Shown in pieces: positions 16,992 to 24,799 of a stretch of DNA of 64,000 nucleotides; the stretch's first letter is position 1, and the number at the start of each line of letters is the position of its first letter. The notes below the pieces were generated by a model. That model saw only the letters and a list, made by a program, of their open reading frames with translations, did no database searches and had not been told where the DNA came from. This DNA is from Rubrivivax sp. (GTDB lineage: Bacteria > Pseudomonadota > Gammaproteobacteria > Burkholderiales > Burkholderiaceae_C): NCBI GenBank assembly GCA_027485165.1, contig JAIXRN010000006.1, positions 1-64,000 of the forward strand, read 5' to 3'. The position numbers and the translations under genes are program-made.

Positions 16992-17726
16992 TCAGTCGCC
17001 AGGCGTCGGCAGCCGGCGTTCGAACACCATCAGCCCGGCGCCTTCGTCGCAGCGCGACGGGCGGAAGCCCAGGGCCAGCATCAGGTTCAGCATCGGCGCG
17101 TTGTCCAGGTGCACTTCGCCGCGCAGCCAGCGCACGCCAGCTTCCGCAGCGCGCTGGGCCAGCGCCTGCAGGAGCGTGCGGCCCAGGCCCTGGCGGCGCA
17201 GGCTGTCGCACACCACCAGCGCGAACTCGGCGTCGCGGCCGGCGCCGTCGCGCACGAAGCGCGCGTCGCCCACCAGGCGCTGCTGCGGCCCACCCTCGTC
17301 ACCCAGCACGGCCACCAGGGCCTGGTGCGGCGGGTGGGCGATGCTGTCGGGGCTGACCAGGGTGGCGGCGCCCAGCGCCGGCAGCCGGCCGTGAAAGCGG
17401 CGCCAGTGCGTGCGCGCAGTCAAGCCCTGGATGAAGCGCTGCGCCAGCAGGCTGTCCTGCGGCACAGCGGGGCGCAAGGCAACCTGTTGACCGCCGGGCA
17501 GGCGCAGGCCTGGGCCCGGGCCCAAGCCCAGCCCTTTCGGCGCTGCGATGCCCGGCAGGACGGGTGACATGGCGATGGGCGAGTAGGACAGCAAGGTGTT
17601 GGGCAGGACAGGTTGGGGAGGATCGGAAGAACAATCAGAAGATCGGTCAGAAGAGCGGCCACTCAGCAGGGCCCATTGCTGAACCATAGGCAGCCGGGCT
17701 GGCACCGTCTGTGCGCTCTGAGACAT
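16992..17726 (-). CDS. GNAT-family N-acetyltransferase
   Basis: The C-terminal 165 residues form a GNAT domain: VALRPAVPQDSLLAQRFIQG, then DAEFALVVCDSLRRQGLGRT (the acetyl-CoA-binding R-x-x-G-x-G/A loop) and LLQALAQRAAEAGVRWLRGE. Substrate unknown. The start is uncertain: 17726 gives 244 residues, while ATGs at 17687 and 17570 would give shorter proteins, and none has a good ribosome binding site. The longer versions include a low-complexity SSDR-like repeat encoded by a 12-base tandem repeat, which suggests the true start may be 17570. It diverges from the patatin gene. Confidence 0.75.
   Translation of the reverse strand: MSQSAQTVPARLPMVQQWALLSGRSSDRSSDCSSDPPQPVLPNTLLSYSPIAMSPVLPGIAAPKGLGLGPGPGLRLPGGQQVALRPAVPQDSLLAQRFIQGLTARTHWRRFHGRLPALGAATLVSPDSIAHPPHQALVAVLGDEGGPQQRLVGDARFVRDGAGRDAEFALVVCDSLRRQGLGRTLLQALAQRAAEAGVRWLRGEVHLDNAPMLNLMLALGFRPSRCDEGAGLMVFERRLPTPGD
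17621..17656 (-). repeat. Three imperfect 12-base tandem repeats
   Basis: gatcggaagaac, aatcagaagatc and ggtcagaagagc in a row, encoding the SSDR-like repeat at the N-terminus of the GNAT frame, or lying in its leader if the shorter start is used. Confidence 0.5.
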
Positions 17727-17733
17727 CCAGCCT

Positions 17734-19740
17734 GTGACGAATTCACGCAGGCGACCGGCTGGTACCCGCGGCCTGGCCCCCGGGTACATTCCACGACCTC
17801 GCCCCGTGGCACTGTGTTTCGCGTTTCCCTTGCAATCGCTCCCGACCGCTGCTTTCCTGGCCCGCCAGCAGGACCTGGACGCCCTGTTGCAGGACAGCCT
17901 GCAAACCCTGCTGGGCCCGCTGCAGCCCGCTGCCCTGGCCACGCTGCGCGAACAGCTCAGCTGGGTGGAAGTGGCCGCTGGCGAAGCGCTGATGCGCCAG
18001 GGCGAACCCGGCGACGCGATGTACATCAGTGTCAGCGGCCGGCTGCGCGCCTACCTGCAGGAAGACGCCGCCAGCCCGCCGCGCCTGGTGCGTGAGATGG
18101 CGCGCGGCCAGGTCATCGGCGAACTGAGCCTGTTCACCGACGAACCGCGTTCGGCCAGCGTCGTGGCGGTGCGCGATTCCGTGCTGGTGCGGCTGGACAA
18201 GCCGGCCTTCCAGCGCCTCTTGGCCAGCAGCCCGCAGGCGTCGATGGCGCTGACGCGGCAGATCATCGGCCGGCTGCAGCAGGCCCCCGCCCACGTGCGG
18301 CCGGCCACGCCGGTGGTGATCGTGGTGCTGCCCATCAGCGCCGGGGTGGACGCCGTGGCCCTGGTCGCCGGCCTGGCGCGGGCCCTGGCCGCGCTGCGCG
18401 TGGACGGCCGCCCGGTACGCGTGCAGCCGGTGGGTGCCGCAGAGGTGGACGCCGCGATGCAACAGCCCGGCTATGCCCAGCGCCCGCTGGACGACGCCGA
18501 AGCCGGCCGTCGCATCGCCCTGTGGCTGGACCACCAGGAAGCGCAGGCCGACTTCCTGCTGCTGCTGGCCGATGCCGCACCCACGCCCTGGACGGCGCGC
18601 TGCACCCGCCATGCCGACGAACTGCTGCTGCTGGCCGACGCCACCCAGCCGCCGGCCTTGCACCCCAGCGAAACCGAACTGCTGCTGGCGCGCCGCCACT
18701 GGCCGCTGGCGGGCACGCCGCCGGCGGCCACGGGGCCGACGCAAGTGCTGCTGCTGCAGCACCCGGCGGCCACCGCCATGCCCAGCGGCACCGCGGCCTG
18801 GCTGGCGCGCCGGCCGGTGGCCGAACACCTGCACCTGCGCCAGGGCCACGCCGGCGACCTGGCACGCGTGGCCCGGCTGCAGGCTGGCCAGGGCGTGGGC
18901 CTGGTGCTGGCCGGCGGGGGCGCACGCGGCCTGGCCCACCTGGGGGTGTGGCGCGCGCTGCGCGAACACGGCATCGAGATCGACGTCGTCGGCGGCACCA
19001 GCATCGGCGCCGTGATGGCCGCCTTGATGGCCGCCGACCAGCCGCCTGACCGCGTGCTGGCCCTGGCCCGCCGCGCCTTCGGCAGCAACCCCACGGGCGA
19101 CTTCAACCTGGTGCCGCTGCTGTCGCTGATCAAGGGCCAGCGCCTGCAGCGCGTGATCGGCCAGGCCGTGCACGACATGATGGGCGGCCCGGCCGACATC
19201 GCCGACCTGTGGAAGCCCTTCTACTGCGTGGCCGCCAACTACACCCAGGCCTGCGAACAGATCGTGCAGCATGGGCCCATGGCCAAGCTGCTGCGCGCCA
19301 GCCTGTCGATCCCCGGGGCGCTGCCGCCGGTGCTGCACGAAGGCGAACTGCTATGCGACGGCGGCACCTTCAACAACTTCCCGGTCGACGTGATGCAGCG
19401 CCGGCGTGGCGTGGGCCGCGTGATCGGCGTGGACCTGAGCGTGAACAAGCCGCGCCGCTACGACTTCGACGACGTGCCCGGCCCCTGGGCCCTGGTACGC
19501 GACCGCCTGCGCCCGCGCGCGCAGCGCCGCTACCGGCTGCCGGGGCTGGCGGCTTACCTGATGAACGTCACCATCCTGTACAGCCAGTCGCGCCAGCGCC
19601 AGGCGCGCGCGATGACCGACCTGCACTTCAACCCGCCGCTGGAACGCGTGGGCATGCTGCAGTGGAACCGGCTGGAGCAGATCGAGCAGCAGGGCTACGA
19701 CCACGCCATGAAGGTGCTGGGCCCCGCCCGCGCGCCATGA
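17734..19740 (+). CDS. Patatin-like phospholipase with cyclic-nucleotide-binding domain (NTE family)
   Basis: Up to 668 residues. A cNMP/Crp-like domain lies at about 65-165 (GEALMRQGEPGDAMYISVSG, VIGELSLFTDEPRSASVVAV), then a linker region, then a patatin domain with GGGARG near 395, the nucleophile elbow GTSIG (Ser423) and the catalytic aspartate DGG (Asp542). This is the domain order of bacterial neuropathy-target-esterase relatives, which hydrolyse (lyso)phospholipids. The GTG at 17734 is the longest start and the N-terminal 40 residues are not conserved-looking, so a later start is possible. Its stop overlaps the next gene as ATGA. Confidence 0.85.
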   Translation: MTNSRRRPAGTRGLAPGYIPRPRPVALCFAFPLQSLPTAAFLARQQDLDALLQDSLQTLLGPLQPAALATLREQLSWVEVAAGEALMRQGEPGDAMYISVSGRLRAYLQEDAASPPRLVREMARGQVIGELSLFTDEPRSASVVAVRDSVLVRLDKPAFQRLLASSPQASMALTRQIIGRLQQAPAHVRPATPVVIVVLPISAGVDAVALVAGLARALAALRVDGRPVRVQPVGAAEVDAAMQQPGYAQRPLDDAEAGRRIALWLDHQEAQADFLLLLADAAPTPWTARCTRHADELLLLADATQPPALHPSETELLLARRHWPLAGTPPAATGPTQVLLLQHPAATAMPSGTAAWLARRPVAEHLHLRQGHAGDLARVARLQAGQGVGLVLAGGGARGLAHLGVWRALREHGIEIDVVGGTSIGAVMAALMAADQPPDRVLALARRAFGSNPTGDFNLVPLLSLIKGQRLQRVIGQAVHDMMGGPADIADLWKPFYCVAANYTQACEQIVQHGPMAKLLRASLSIPGALPPVLHEGELLCDGGTFNNFPVDVMQRRRGVGRVIGVDLSVNKPRRYDFDDVPGPWALVRDRLRPRAQRRYRLPGLAAYLMNVTILYSQSRQRQARAMTDLHFNPPLERVGMLQWNRLEQIEQQGYDHAMKVLGPARAP

Positions 19741-21266
19741 CCTGGCTGCGCTGGGGGCTGCTGGCCGCGTGGCTGGCCCTGGCCGGTGCCGCGGGTGCCG
19801 CCGGGGCCGCTGGGCCGCAGGACAGCCTGCGCGTCGGCGGCAAGCGCTTCACCGAAGCCTATGTGCTGGTAGAAGTGCTGGCCCAGACGGCCGAGCGGGC
19901 GGGCGCCCCCGTGCGCCGCCAGGGCGGGCTGGGCAACACCGCCATCGTCTACGCTGCGCTGCAAGCCGGCAGCATCGACCTGTACCCCGAATACACCGGC
20001 ACCATCGCGCAGGAAATCCTGAAGCGGCCGGACCTAAAGACCGTGGAAGAACTGCGAGCTGCGCTGGCCCCGCTGGGCCTGGGCGTGGCCGTGCCGCTGG
20101 GCTTCAACAACGGCTATGCGCTGGCCATGCGCGAAGACCGCGCCGCGGCGCTGCAGCTGGCCAGCCTGTCGGACCTGGCCCGGCAGCCCGGCCTGCGCCT
20201 GGGTCTGAGCCATGAATTCATCGGCCGCGCCGACGGCTGGCCAGGCCTGCGCCAGCGCTACGGCCTGCCGCAGCAGCCCCAGGGCCTGGACCACGGTCTG
20301 GCCTACGACGCGCTCGGCAAGCCGGGGCAGGCGGCGCAGGTGGACGTGATCGACATCTACACCACCGACGCCAAGATCGCCCGGCTGGGCCTGCGCGTGC
20401 TGCGCGACGATGCCGCGCACTTTCCGCGTTATGACGCGGTGCTGCTGTACCGGCTGGACGTACCGCAGCGCTTTCCCGCTGCCTGGGCGGCGCTGCAAGA
20501 CCTGCAGGGCAGCCTGGACGAGGCCACGATGATTGCGCTGAACGCGCGCGCCGAACTGGACGGCGTGCCTTTCGAGACGATTGCGCGCGAGCATCTGGCG
20601 CGCCAGCCTGCGGCAGCCATGACCACCGGCAGCAGCTTCTGGTCACGCCTGTTCGGCCCCGACCTGCTGCGCCTGACCGGCCAGCACCTGGGCCTGGTGC
20701 TGGCTTCGGTGGCGGCGGCGGTGGCCATCGGCGTGCCGCTGGCCACGCTGGTGGCGCGGCACGCGCGCTGGCGCGGGCTGCTGCTGGGCGCCACCGGCGT
20801 GCTGCAGACGGTGCCGGCGCTGGCGCTGCTGGCGGTGCTGATTTCCTGGCTCGGGCGCATCGGCACCGTGCCGGCCCTGCTGGCGCTGACGGTTTACGCC
20901 CTGCTGCCGGTGATGCGCAACACCTGCACCGGCCTGGCCGGCGTGCCGCAGGGGCTGGTGCTGGCTGCCCAGGCGCTGGGGCTGACGGCCTGGCAGCGGC
21001 TGCGCCATGTCGAATGGCCGCTGGCTGCACCAGTGATCGTGGCCGGCATCCGCACCGCCACCAGCATCACCGTGGGCACGGCCACCATCGCCGCCTTCAT
21101 CGGTGCTGGCGGCTACGGCGAACGCATCGTCACCGGCCTGGCATTGAACGACCGCGCCCTGTTGCTGGCGGGTGCGCTGCCGGCGGCGGCGCTGGCCCTG
21201 CTGTTCGAAGCTGCCTTTGCGGCTGCGGCCCTGCTGTCGGCGCGGCGCCGGCGGCTGGCGGGCTGA
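19737..21266 (+). CDS. Osmoprotectant/glycine-betaine-type ABC transporter: binding protein fused to permease
   Basis: A 509-residue fusion. After a signal peptide, residues about 30-285 are an OpuAC-like quaternary-ammonium-binding domain (LRVGGKRFTEAYVLVEVLAQ, YPEYTGTIAQEIL, DVIDIYTTDAKIARLGLRVL). Residues about 300-509 are a BPD-type permease with VGVLQTVPALALLAVL-like segments and GIRTATSITVGTATIAAFIG, the EAA-type loop region. Such single-chain forms are known in the OpuF/OsmU group. It is translationally coupled to the patatin gene by ATGA. No ATP-binding subunit lies next to it, so the ATPase must be encoded elsewhere. Confidence 0.86.
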   Translation: MTWLRWGLLAAWLALAGAAGAAGAAGPQDSLRVGGKRFTEAYVLVEVLAQTAERAGAPVRRQGGLGNTAIVYAALQAGSIDLYPEYTGTIAQEILKRPDLKTVEELRAALAPLGLGVAVPLGFNNGYALAMREDRAAALQLASLSDLARQPGLRLGLSHEFIGRADGWPGLRQRYGLPQQPQGLDHGLAYDALGKPGQAAQVDVIDIYTTDAKIARLGLRVLRDDAAHFPRYDAVLLYRLDVPQRFPAAWAALQDLQGSLDEATMIALNARAELDGVPFETIAREHLARQPAAAMTTGSSFWSRLFGPDLLRLTGQHLGLVLASVAAAVAIGVPLATLVARHARWRGLLLGATGVLQTVPALALLAVLISWLGRIGTVPALLALTVYALLPVMRNTCTGLAGVPQGLVLAAQALGLTAWQRLRHVEWPLAAPVIVAGIRTATSITVGTATIAAFIGAGGYGERIVTGLALNDRALLLAGALPAAALALLFEAAFAAAALLSARRRRLAG

Positions 21267-21276
21267 AGACGAAGTT

Positions 21277-21456
21277 TCAGCCGCCGGTAGGGGGCGGCGC
21301 GAAGTCGAATTCGGCCAGCGGTACCGCGCAGTTGTGGCGGCCGGGGTAGCGCAGCCAGGTCATCGCCAGGTTCAGGTCGGCCATCACGCCGACCTGCACG
21401 TCGACGACCACCAGGGCCTGGTTCTTGCCGTTGCGGACGGTGGCGATGGTGTGCAT
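21277..21456 (-). pseudogene. Isochorismatase-family cysteine hydrolase with internal deletion
   Basis: A 59-codon frame. The first 25 residues, MHTIATVRNGKNQALVVVDV plus QVGVM, are the N-terminus of an isochorismatase-like hydrolase including the first catalytic aspartate. The remainder, ADLNLAMTWLRYPGRHNCAV and onward, looks like the C-terminus of the same family. The roughly 120 residues between, with the catalytic lysine and cysteine, are missing, so an in-frame deletion has joined the two ends. Its ATG overlaps the VOC gene's stop as TGATG, which shows the gene once belonged to that operon. Confidence 0.6.
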
Positions 21457-21872
21457 CAAGCGCCCTGCGCCGTTTGAATCAGGTCCCAGCGGTTCCCGTA
21501 CAGGTCTTCGAGCACCGCCACGGTGCCATAGGGTTCGGTCACGGGCTCGCGCACGAAAACGACGCCCCTGGACTGGTAGGCATGGAAGTCGCGCCAAAAG
21601 TCGTCGGTGAAGAGGAAGAACGAGACCCGCCCCCCAGTCTGGTCACCGATGCGGGACGCCTGGTGGGCATTTGCCGCCTGCGCCAGCAGCAAGTGCGTTT
21701 CCTGGGCCCCGGGGGGCGCCACCACCACCCAGCGCTTGTTCTGGGCGGGCTGGAAGGTGTCTTCCACCAGCTTGAAGCCGAGCTTGTCGACATAGAAGGC
21801 GATGGCCTCGTCGTAGTTCCGCACGACGATGGCCACCAGGCCGAGGTACTGGGGCATGGGGTGGGGCCGCAT
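21456..21872 (-). CDS. VOC-family (glyoxalase-like) protein
   Basis: A 138-residue single-domain vicinal-oxygen-chelate protein: LGLVAIVVRNYDEAIAFYVD, KLGFKLVEDT, and EPYGTVAVLEDLYGNRWDLI are the two beta-alpha-beta units with the metal-ligand positions. Metal-dependent dioxygenase, glyoxalase or resistance functions all occur in the family, so no reaction is assigned. The start at 21872 overlaps an upstream stop as TGATG and its own stop overlaps the next start as TGATG; an internal ATG at 21857 is the alternative. Both coupled neighbours are broken, leaving this the only intact gene of the string. Confidence 0.78.
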   Translation of the reverse strand: MRPHPMPQYLGLVAIVVRNYDEAIAFYVDKLGFKLVEDTFQPAQNKRWVVVAPPGAQETHLLLAQAANAHQASRIGDQTGGRVSFFLFTDDFWRDFHAYQSRGVVFVREPVTEPYGTVAVLEDLYGNRWDLIQTAQGA

Positions 21873-21976
21873 CACGGGTAAAGAAAGGTCCGCTGAAAGG
21901 TGGGGGTGCCGTCTGCGTCTACCCGGCATTCCTGCGTGCGCTTGAACGGCAAGGTCTTGCCGACCCAAGCCGATGG
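21872..21976 (-). pseudogene. C-terminal relic of an unknown gene, coupled to the VOC gene
   Basis: 34 codons, PSAWVGKTLPFKRTQECRVD and then GTPTFQRTFLYP, ending in a TGA that overlaps the VOC start as TGATG. The segment reads like the tail of a globular protein but has no start codon; its 5' side runs straight into the stop of the DUF1801-like gene in the same frame. The family was not recognised. It suggests that a 3' fragment survived a deletion that brought the DUF1801-like gene next to it. Confidence 0.35.
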
Positions 21977-22339
21977 CTAAGGCACGAAACCTTGCGCCTT
22001 GTAGCTGGCGTAGCCGGCCTTTGTCAGCGCTGCCAGCTCTGCGAACAGCGCGGGCTCGACGGCCTTGAAGTTGAAGCAGGACTTGCCCTGCATGCGGGCC
22101 TTCAGTTCGGGCGATGCCGCGGCCAGCAGATCGGGCTGGGCGTAGACCGGCATCAGGTGGAAGCTGACATACGACTTCTTCACCTGCACGGCGCCGAAGA
22201 ACAGGGGCTTCTTGTTCTTCTGCAGGTGGCGCGTGTCCAGGTACAGCTCCTGCGCGTCGTCGCGGTTGGCGCTGAGATGCGGCGCGTACGGCGCCAGGAT
22301 CTGGCGCAGCTCTGCAAACACGGGCGACAGGTCTGGCAT
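21977..22339 (-). CDS. DUF1801-like small protein
   Basis: A 120-residue protein with a good GGGAG site seven bases upstream of its ATG. LDTRHLQKNKKPLFFGAVQV, KKSYVSFHLMPVYAQPDLL and ARMQGKSCFNFK then ALTKAGYASYKAQGF resemble the compact DUF1801/YdhG fold, a group that includes proposed iron chaperones. No catalytic residues are evident, and the function is unknown. It is read toward the VOC gene string, in the same frame as the relic that follows its stop. Confidence 0.6.
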   Translation of the reverse strand: MPDLSPVFAELRQILAPYAPHLSANRDDAQELYLDTRHLQKNKKPLFFGAVQVKKSYVSFHLMPVYAQPDLLAAASPELKARMQGKSCFNFKAVEPALFAELAALTKAGYASYKAQGFVP

Positions 22340-22425
22340 GTAGATCTCCCGGCAAGTTGGAAGTGCGACGCTGCGGTCTGGTTCGGTCTGGTTCGGCCAG
22401 GTTGGGCCTCGCGCGGGCTGTAGTT

Positions 22426-24627
22426 TCAGGGCGCCATCGCCGGCACGTCCAGCCCCAGGCTGTGGGCGATGAAGGCCAGCATGTCGCCGCGTTCTTCGAT
22501 GATCTTGCTCGTGGGCTTGCCGGCGCCATGGCCCGCGTTGGTCTCGATGCGGATGATCTTCGGCGCCGGCCCGGTGGCCGCAGCCTGCAGGGCCGCCGCG
22601 TACTTGAAGCTGTGCGCCGGCACCACGCGGTCGTCGTGGTCAGCCGTCATCACCAGCACCGGCGGGTAGGTCTTGCCGGCGGCGATGTTGTGCAGCGGCG
22701 AATAGGCCTTCAGGGCCTGGAACTGCTGGGCGTCGTCGGAAGACCCGTAGTCGCTGACCCAGGCCCAGCCGATGGTGAATTTGTGAAAGCGCAGCATGTC
22801 CATCACGCCCACTGCCGGAACGGCGGCGCCAAACAGTTCGGGCCGCTGATTCAGCACCGCGCCTACCAGCAGGCCGCCGTTGCTGCCACCGTTGATGGCC
22901 AGCTTCTTGGGGCTGGTGATCTTCTCGGCCACCAGCCATTCGGCCGCGGCGATGAAGTCGTCGAACACGTTCTGCTTTTGCAGCTTGGTGCCGGCTTCGT
23001 GCCAGGCGCGGCCGTATTCGCCGCCGCCGCGGATGGCAGCCGTGACGTAGACGCCGCCCATCTGCATCCAGGTTGCGGCCGTGGTGCTGTAGGCCGGGGT
23101 GGTGGGGACGTTGAAGCCGCCATAGCCGTACAGCAGGGTGGGGTGGCTGCCGTCCAGCTTCAAGCCCTTGCGGTGGCCGATGAAGACGGGAAATCGCGTG
23201 CCGTCCTTGCTGGTGACGAAGGCGCGTCGGGTTTCGAACTGCGCTGGGTCAAAGGCCGTGACCGGGCGCTTGAACAGGGTCACGGCGCCAGTGGCCACGT
23301 CCAGCCGGTAGATGTCGGCCGGGGTGACGAGGCTGGTGTAGCTGAAGAAAGTCTCGCGGTGGCCCCAGCGCCCGCCGAAGCCGGCCGCGCTGCCCACGCC
23401 GGGCAGGGCCACTTCACGCAGCAGCTTGCCGTCGGCGGCGTGCATGCGCACCCCGGTGGACGCGTCGCGCAGGTAGCGCAGGAAGAAGTGCCCGCCCACG
23501 GCGCTGGCGCCGACCAGGGCGTCGCGGGTCTCGGGCACCAGGGTCTGCCAGGCCGGGGCTGCCGGGCTGGCCGCGGCGGCGGTAGGCGCCGTGGATGCCG
23601 TGGACGCCGGGTCGAGGTAAGGGCCGACGTCCACCGTCACCAGGCGGCCGTTGGGCGCGTCCTTGTCGGTGCGCAGCACCAGGCGCGTGCCGTCCAGGGC
23701 CACCGGCAGGTACTGCGCGTCGAAGGCCAGGGTCAGGGGCTGGGGCGTGGCGGGCTTGAAGCTGCCGTCCTGCAGCGGCAGCAGCAGCAGGCCGTTGCGC
23801 CGGCCAGTGCCATTGCTGACGCTGATGAAGACCAGCCGGCCGTCGTCGCTGACGCTGGTGCCGAAGCCCCATTCCTTGTTCGTCTTGCTTTCCATCACCA
23901 GCACGTCGGCCGACTGCGGTGTGCCCAGGCGGTGGTAGTGCACCTTCTGGAAGTAGTTCGTGCCCGTCAGCGCCGTGCCCGGCGCCGGGGCGTCGTAGCG
24001 GGCGTAGAAGAAGCCGCGGCCGTCGGGTGTCCAGGTGGCGCTGCTGAATTTCACCCAGTCGATGCTGTCTTGCAGGTCGGCCCCGCTGGCCAGGTCGCGC
24101 ACGCGCCAGGTCTGCCAGTCCGACCCCGCCTTGGCCACGCCATAGGCCAGCAGCCGGCCGTCGCGGCTGGGCACCACACCCGTCAGTGCCACGGTGCCGT
24201 CCTTGGACAGCCCGTTCGGGTCCAGCGCGACCGTGGGCGTGGCCGTCAGCGACGTGGCGGTGTACAGCACGGCCTGCTGCTGCAGGCCGTCGTTGCGCGT
24301 CCAGAAGTAGCGCCCGCCTTCCTGGAAAGGCACGCCGAAGCGTTCGTAGTTCGTCAGCCGCATCAGCATCTGCCGCGCCGGCTGGCGCTGCGGTACGCCG
24401 GCGAAGAACTTCTCGGTCACGGCGTTCTGTGCCTGCACCCAGGCTTGGGTGTCGGCGGCGTTGTCGTCTTCCAGCCAGCGGTAAGGGTCGGGCACGCGGG
24501 TGCCGTGGTAAGCGTCGACCTGGTCGACCAGGCGCGTGGCCGGGTAGGCCAGGGGCTGGGCCGCTGCCGGCAGCGTGGCCAGGCTGGCCAGCGCCAGCAC
24601 GACGGAGAGCTTCGAAGTCAGGGTCAT
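22426..24627 (-). CDS. Secreted prolyl oligopeptidase family serine peptidase (S9A)
   Basis: A 733-residue protein. The signal peptide (KLSVVLALASLATLPAAAQ) is followed by the S9A start YPATRLVDQVDAYHGTRVPD and PYRWLEDDNAADTQAWVQAQ, then a seven-bladed propeller and the alpha/beta-hydrolase domain. The catalytic triad is visible: NGGSNGG (Ser582), TADHDDRVVP (Asp665/666) and NAGHGAG (His700). It cleaves short peptides after proline, here in the periplasm or outside. The ATG at 24627 is chosen because it opens the signal peptide; the frame is open upstream. No operon partner. Confidence 0.9.
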   Translation of the reverse strand: MTLTSKLSVVLALASLATLPAAAQPLAYPATRLVDQVDAYHGTRVPDPYRWLEDDNAADTQAWVQAQNAVTEKFFAGVPQRQPARQMLMRLTNYERFGVPFQEGGRYFWTRNDGLQQQAVLYTATSLTATPTVALDPNGLSKDGTVALTGVVPSRDGRLLAYGVAKAGSDWQTWRVRDLASGADLQDSIDWVKFSSATWTPDGRGFFYARYDAPAPGTALTGTNYFQKVHYHRLGTPQSADVLVMESKTNKEWGFGTSVSDDGRLVFISVSNGTGRRNGLLLLPLQDGSFKPATPQPLTLAFDAQYLPVALDGTRLVLRTDKDAPNGRLVTVDVGPYLDPASTASTAPTAAAASPAAPAWQTLVPETRDALVGASAVGGHFFLRYLRDASTGVRMHAADGKLLREVALPGVGSAAGFGGRWGHRETFFSYTSLVTPADIYRLDVATGAVTLFKRPVTAFDPAQFETRRAFVTSKDGTRFPVFIGHRKGLKLDGSHPTLLYGYGGFNVPTTPAYSTTAATWMQMGGVYVTAAIRGGGEYGRAWHEAGTKLQKQNVFDDFIAAAEWLVAEKITSPKKLAINGGSNGGLLVGAVLNQRPELFGAAVPAVGVMDMLRFHKFTIGWAWVSDYGSSDDAQQFQALKAYSPLHNIAAGKTYPPVLVMTADHDDRVVPAHSFKYAAALQAAATGPAPKIIRIETNAGHGAGKPTSKIIEERGDMLAFIAHSLGLDVPAMAP

Positions 24628-24799
24628 GGCGTTGAGCAGGGCCGAAAGGGAAAGAAAGGGGAACTGACAGGGAGAGGAAACCAGAGCCACACTGGATTGT
24701 GCGATGGCCGAAAGCTGGCCTGTGCTTGACGCGCACGGAGCCTGCAACCAGCATCGCCGGCACCAGAGTTTGCTTTTGCCGGTCCGGGGGGCCGCCGAC

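Noticed and set aside
22357..24729. 790-codon plus-strand frame opposite the prolyl oligopeptidase
   Set aside because: The peptidase frame has a signal peptide and full catalytic triad; the opposite frame is low-complexity Arg/Gly/His.
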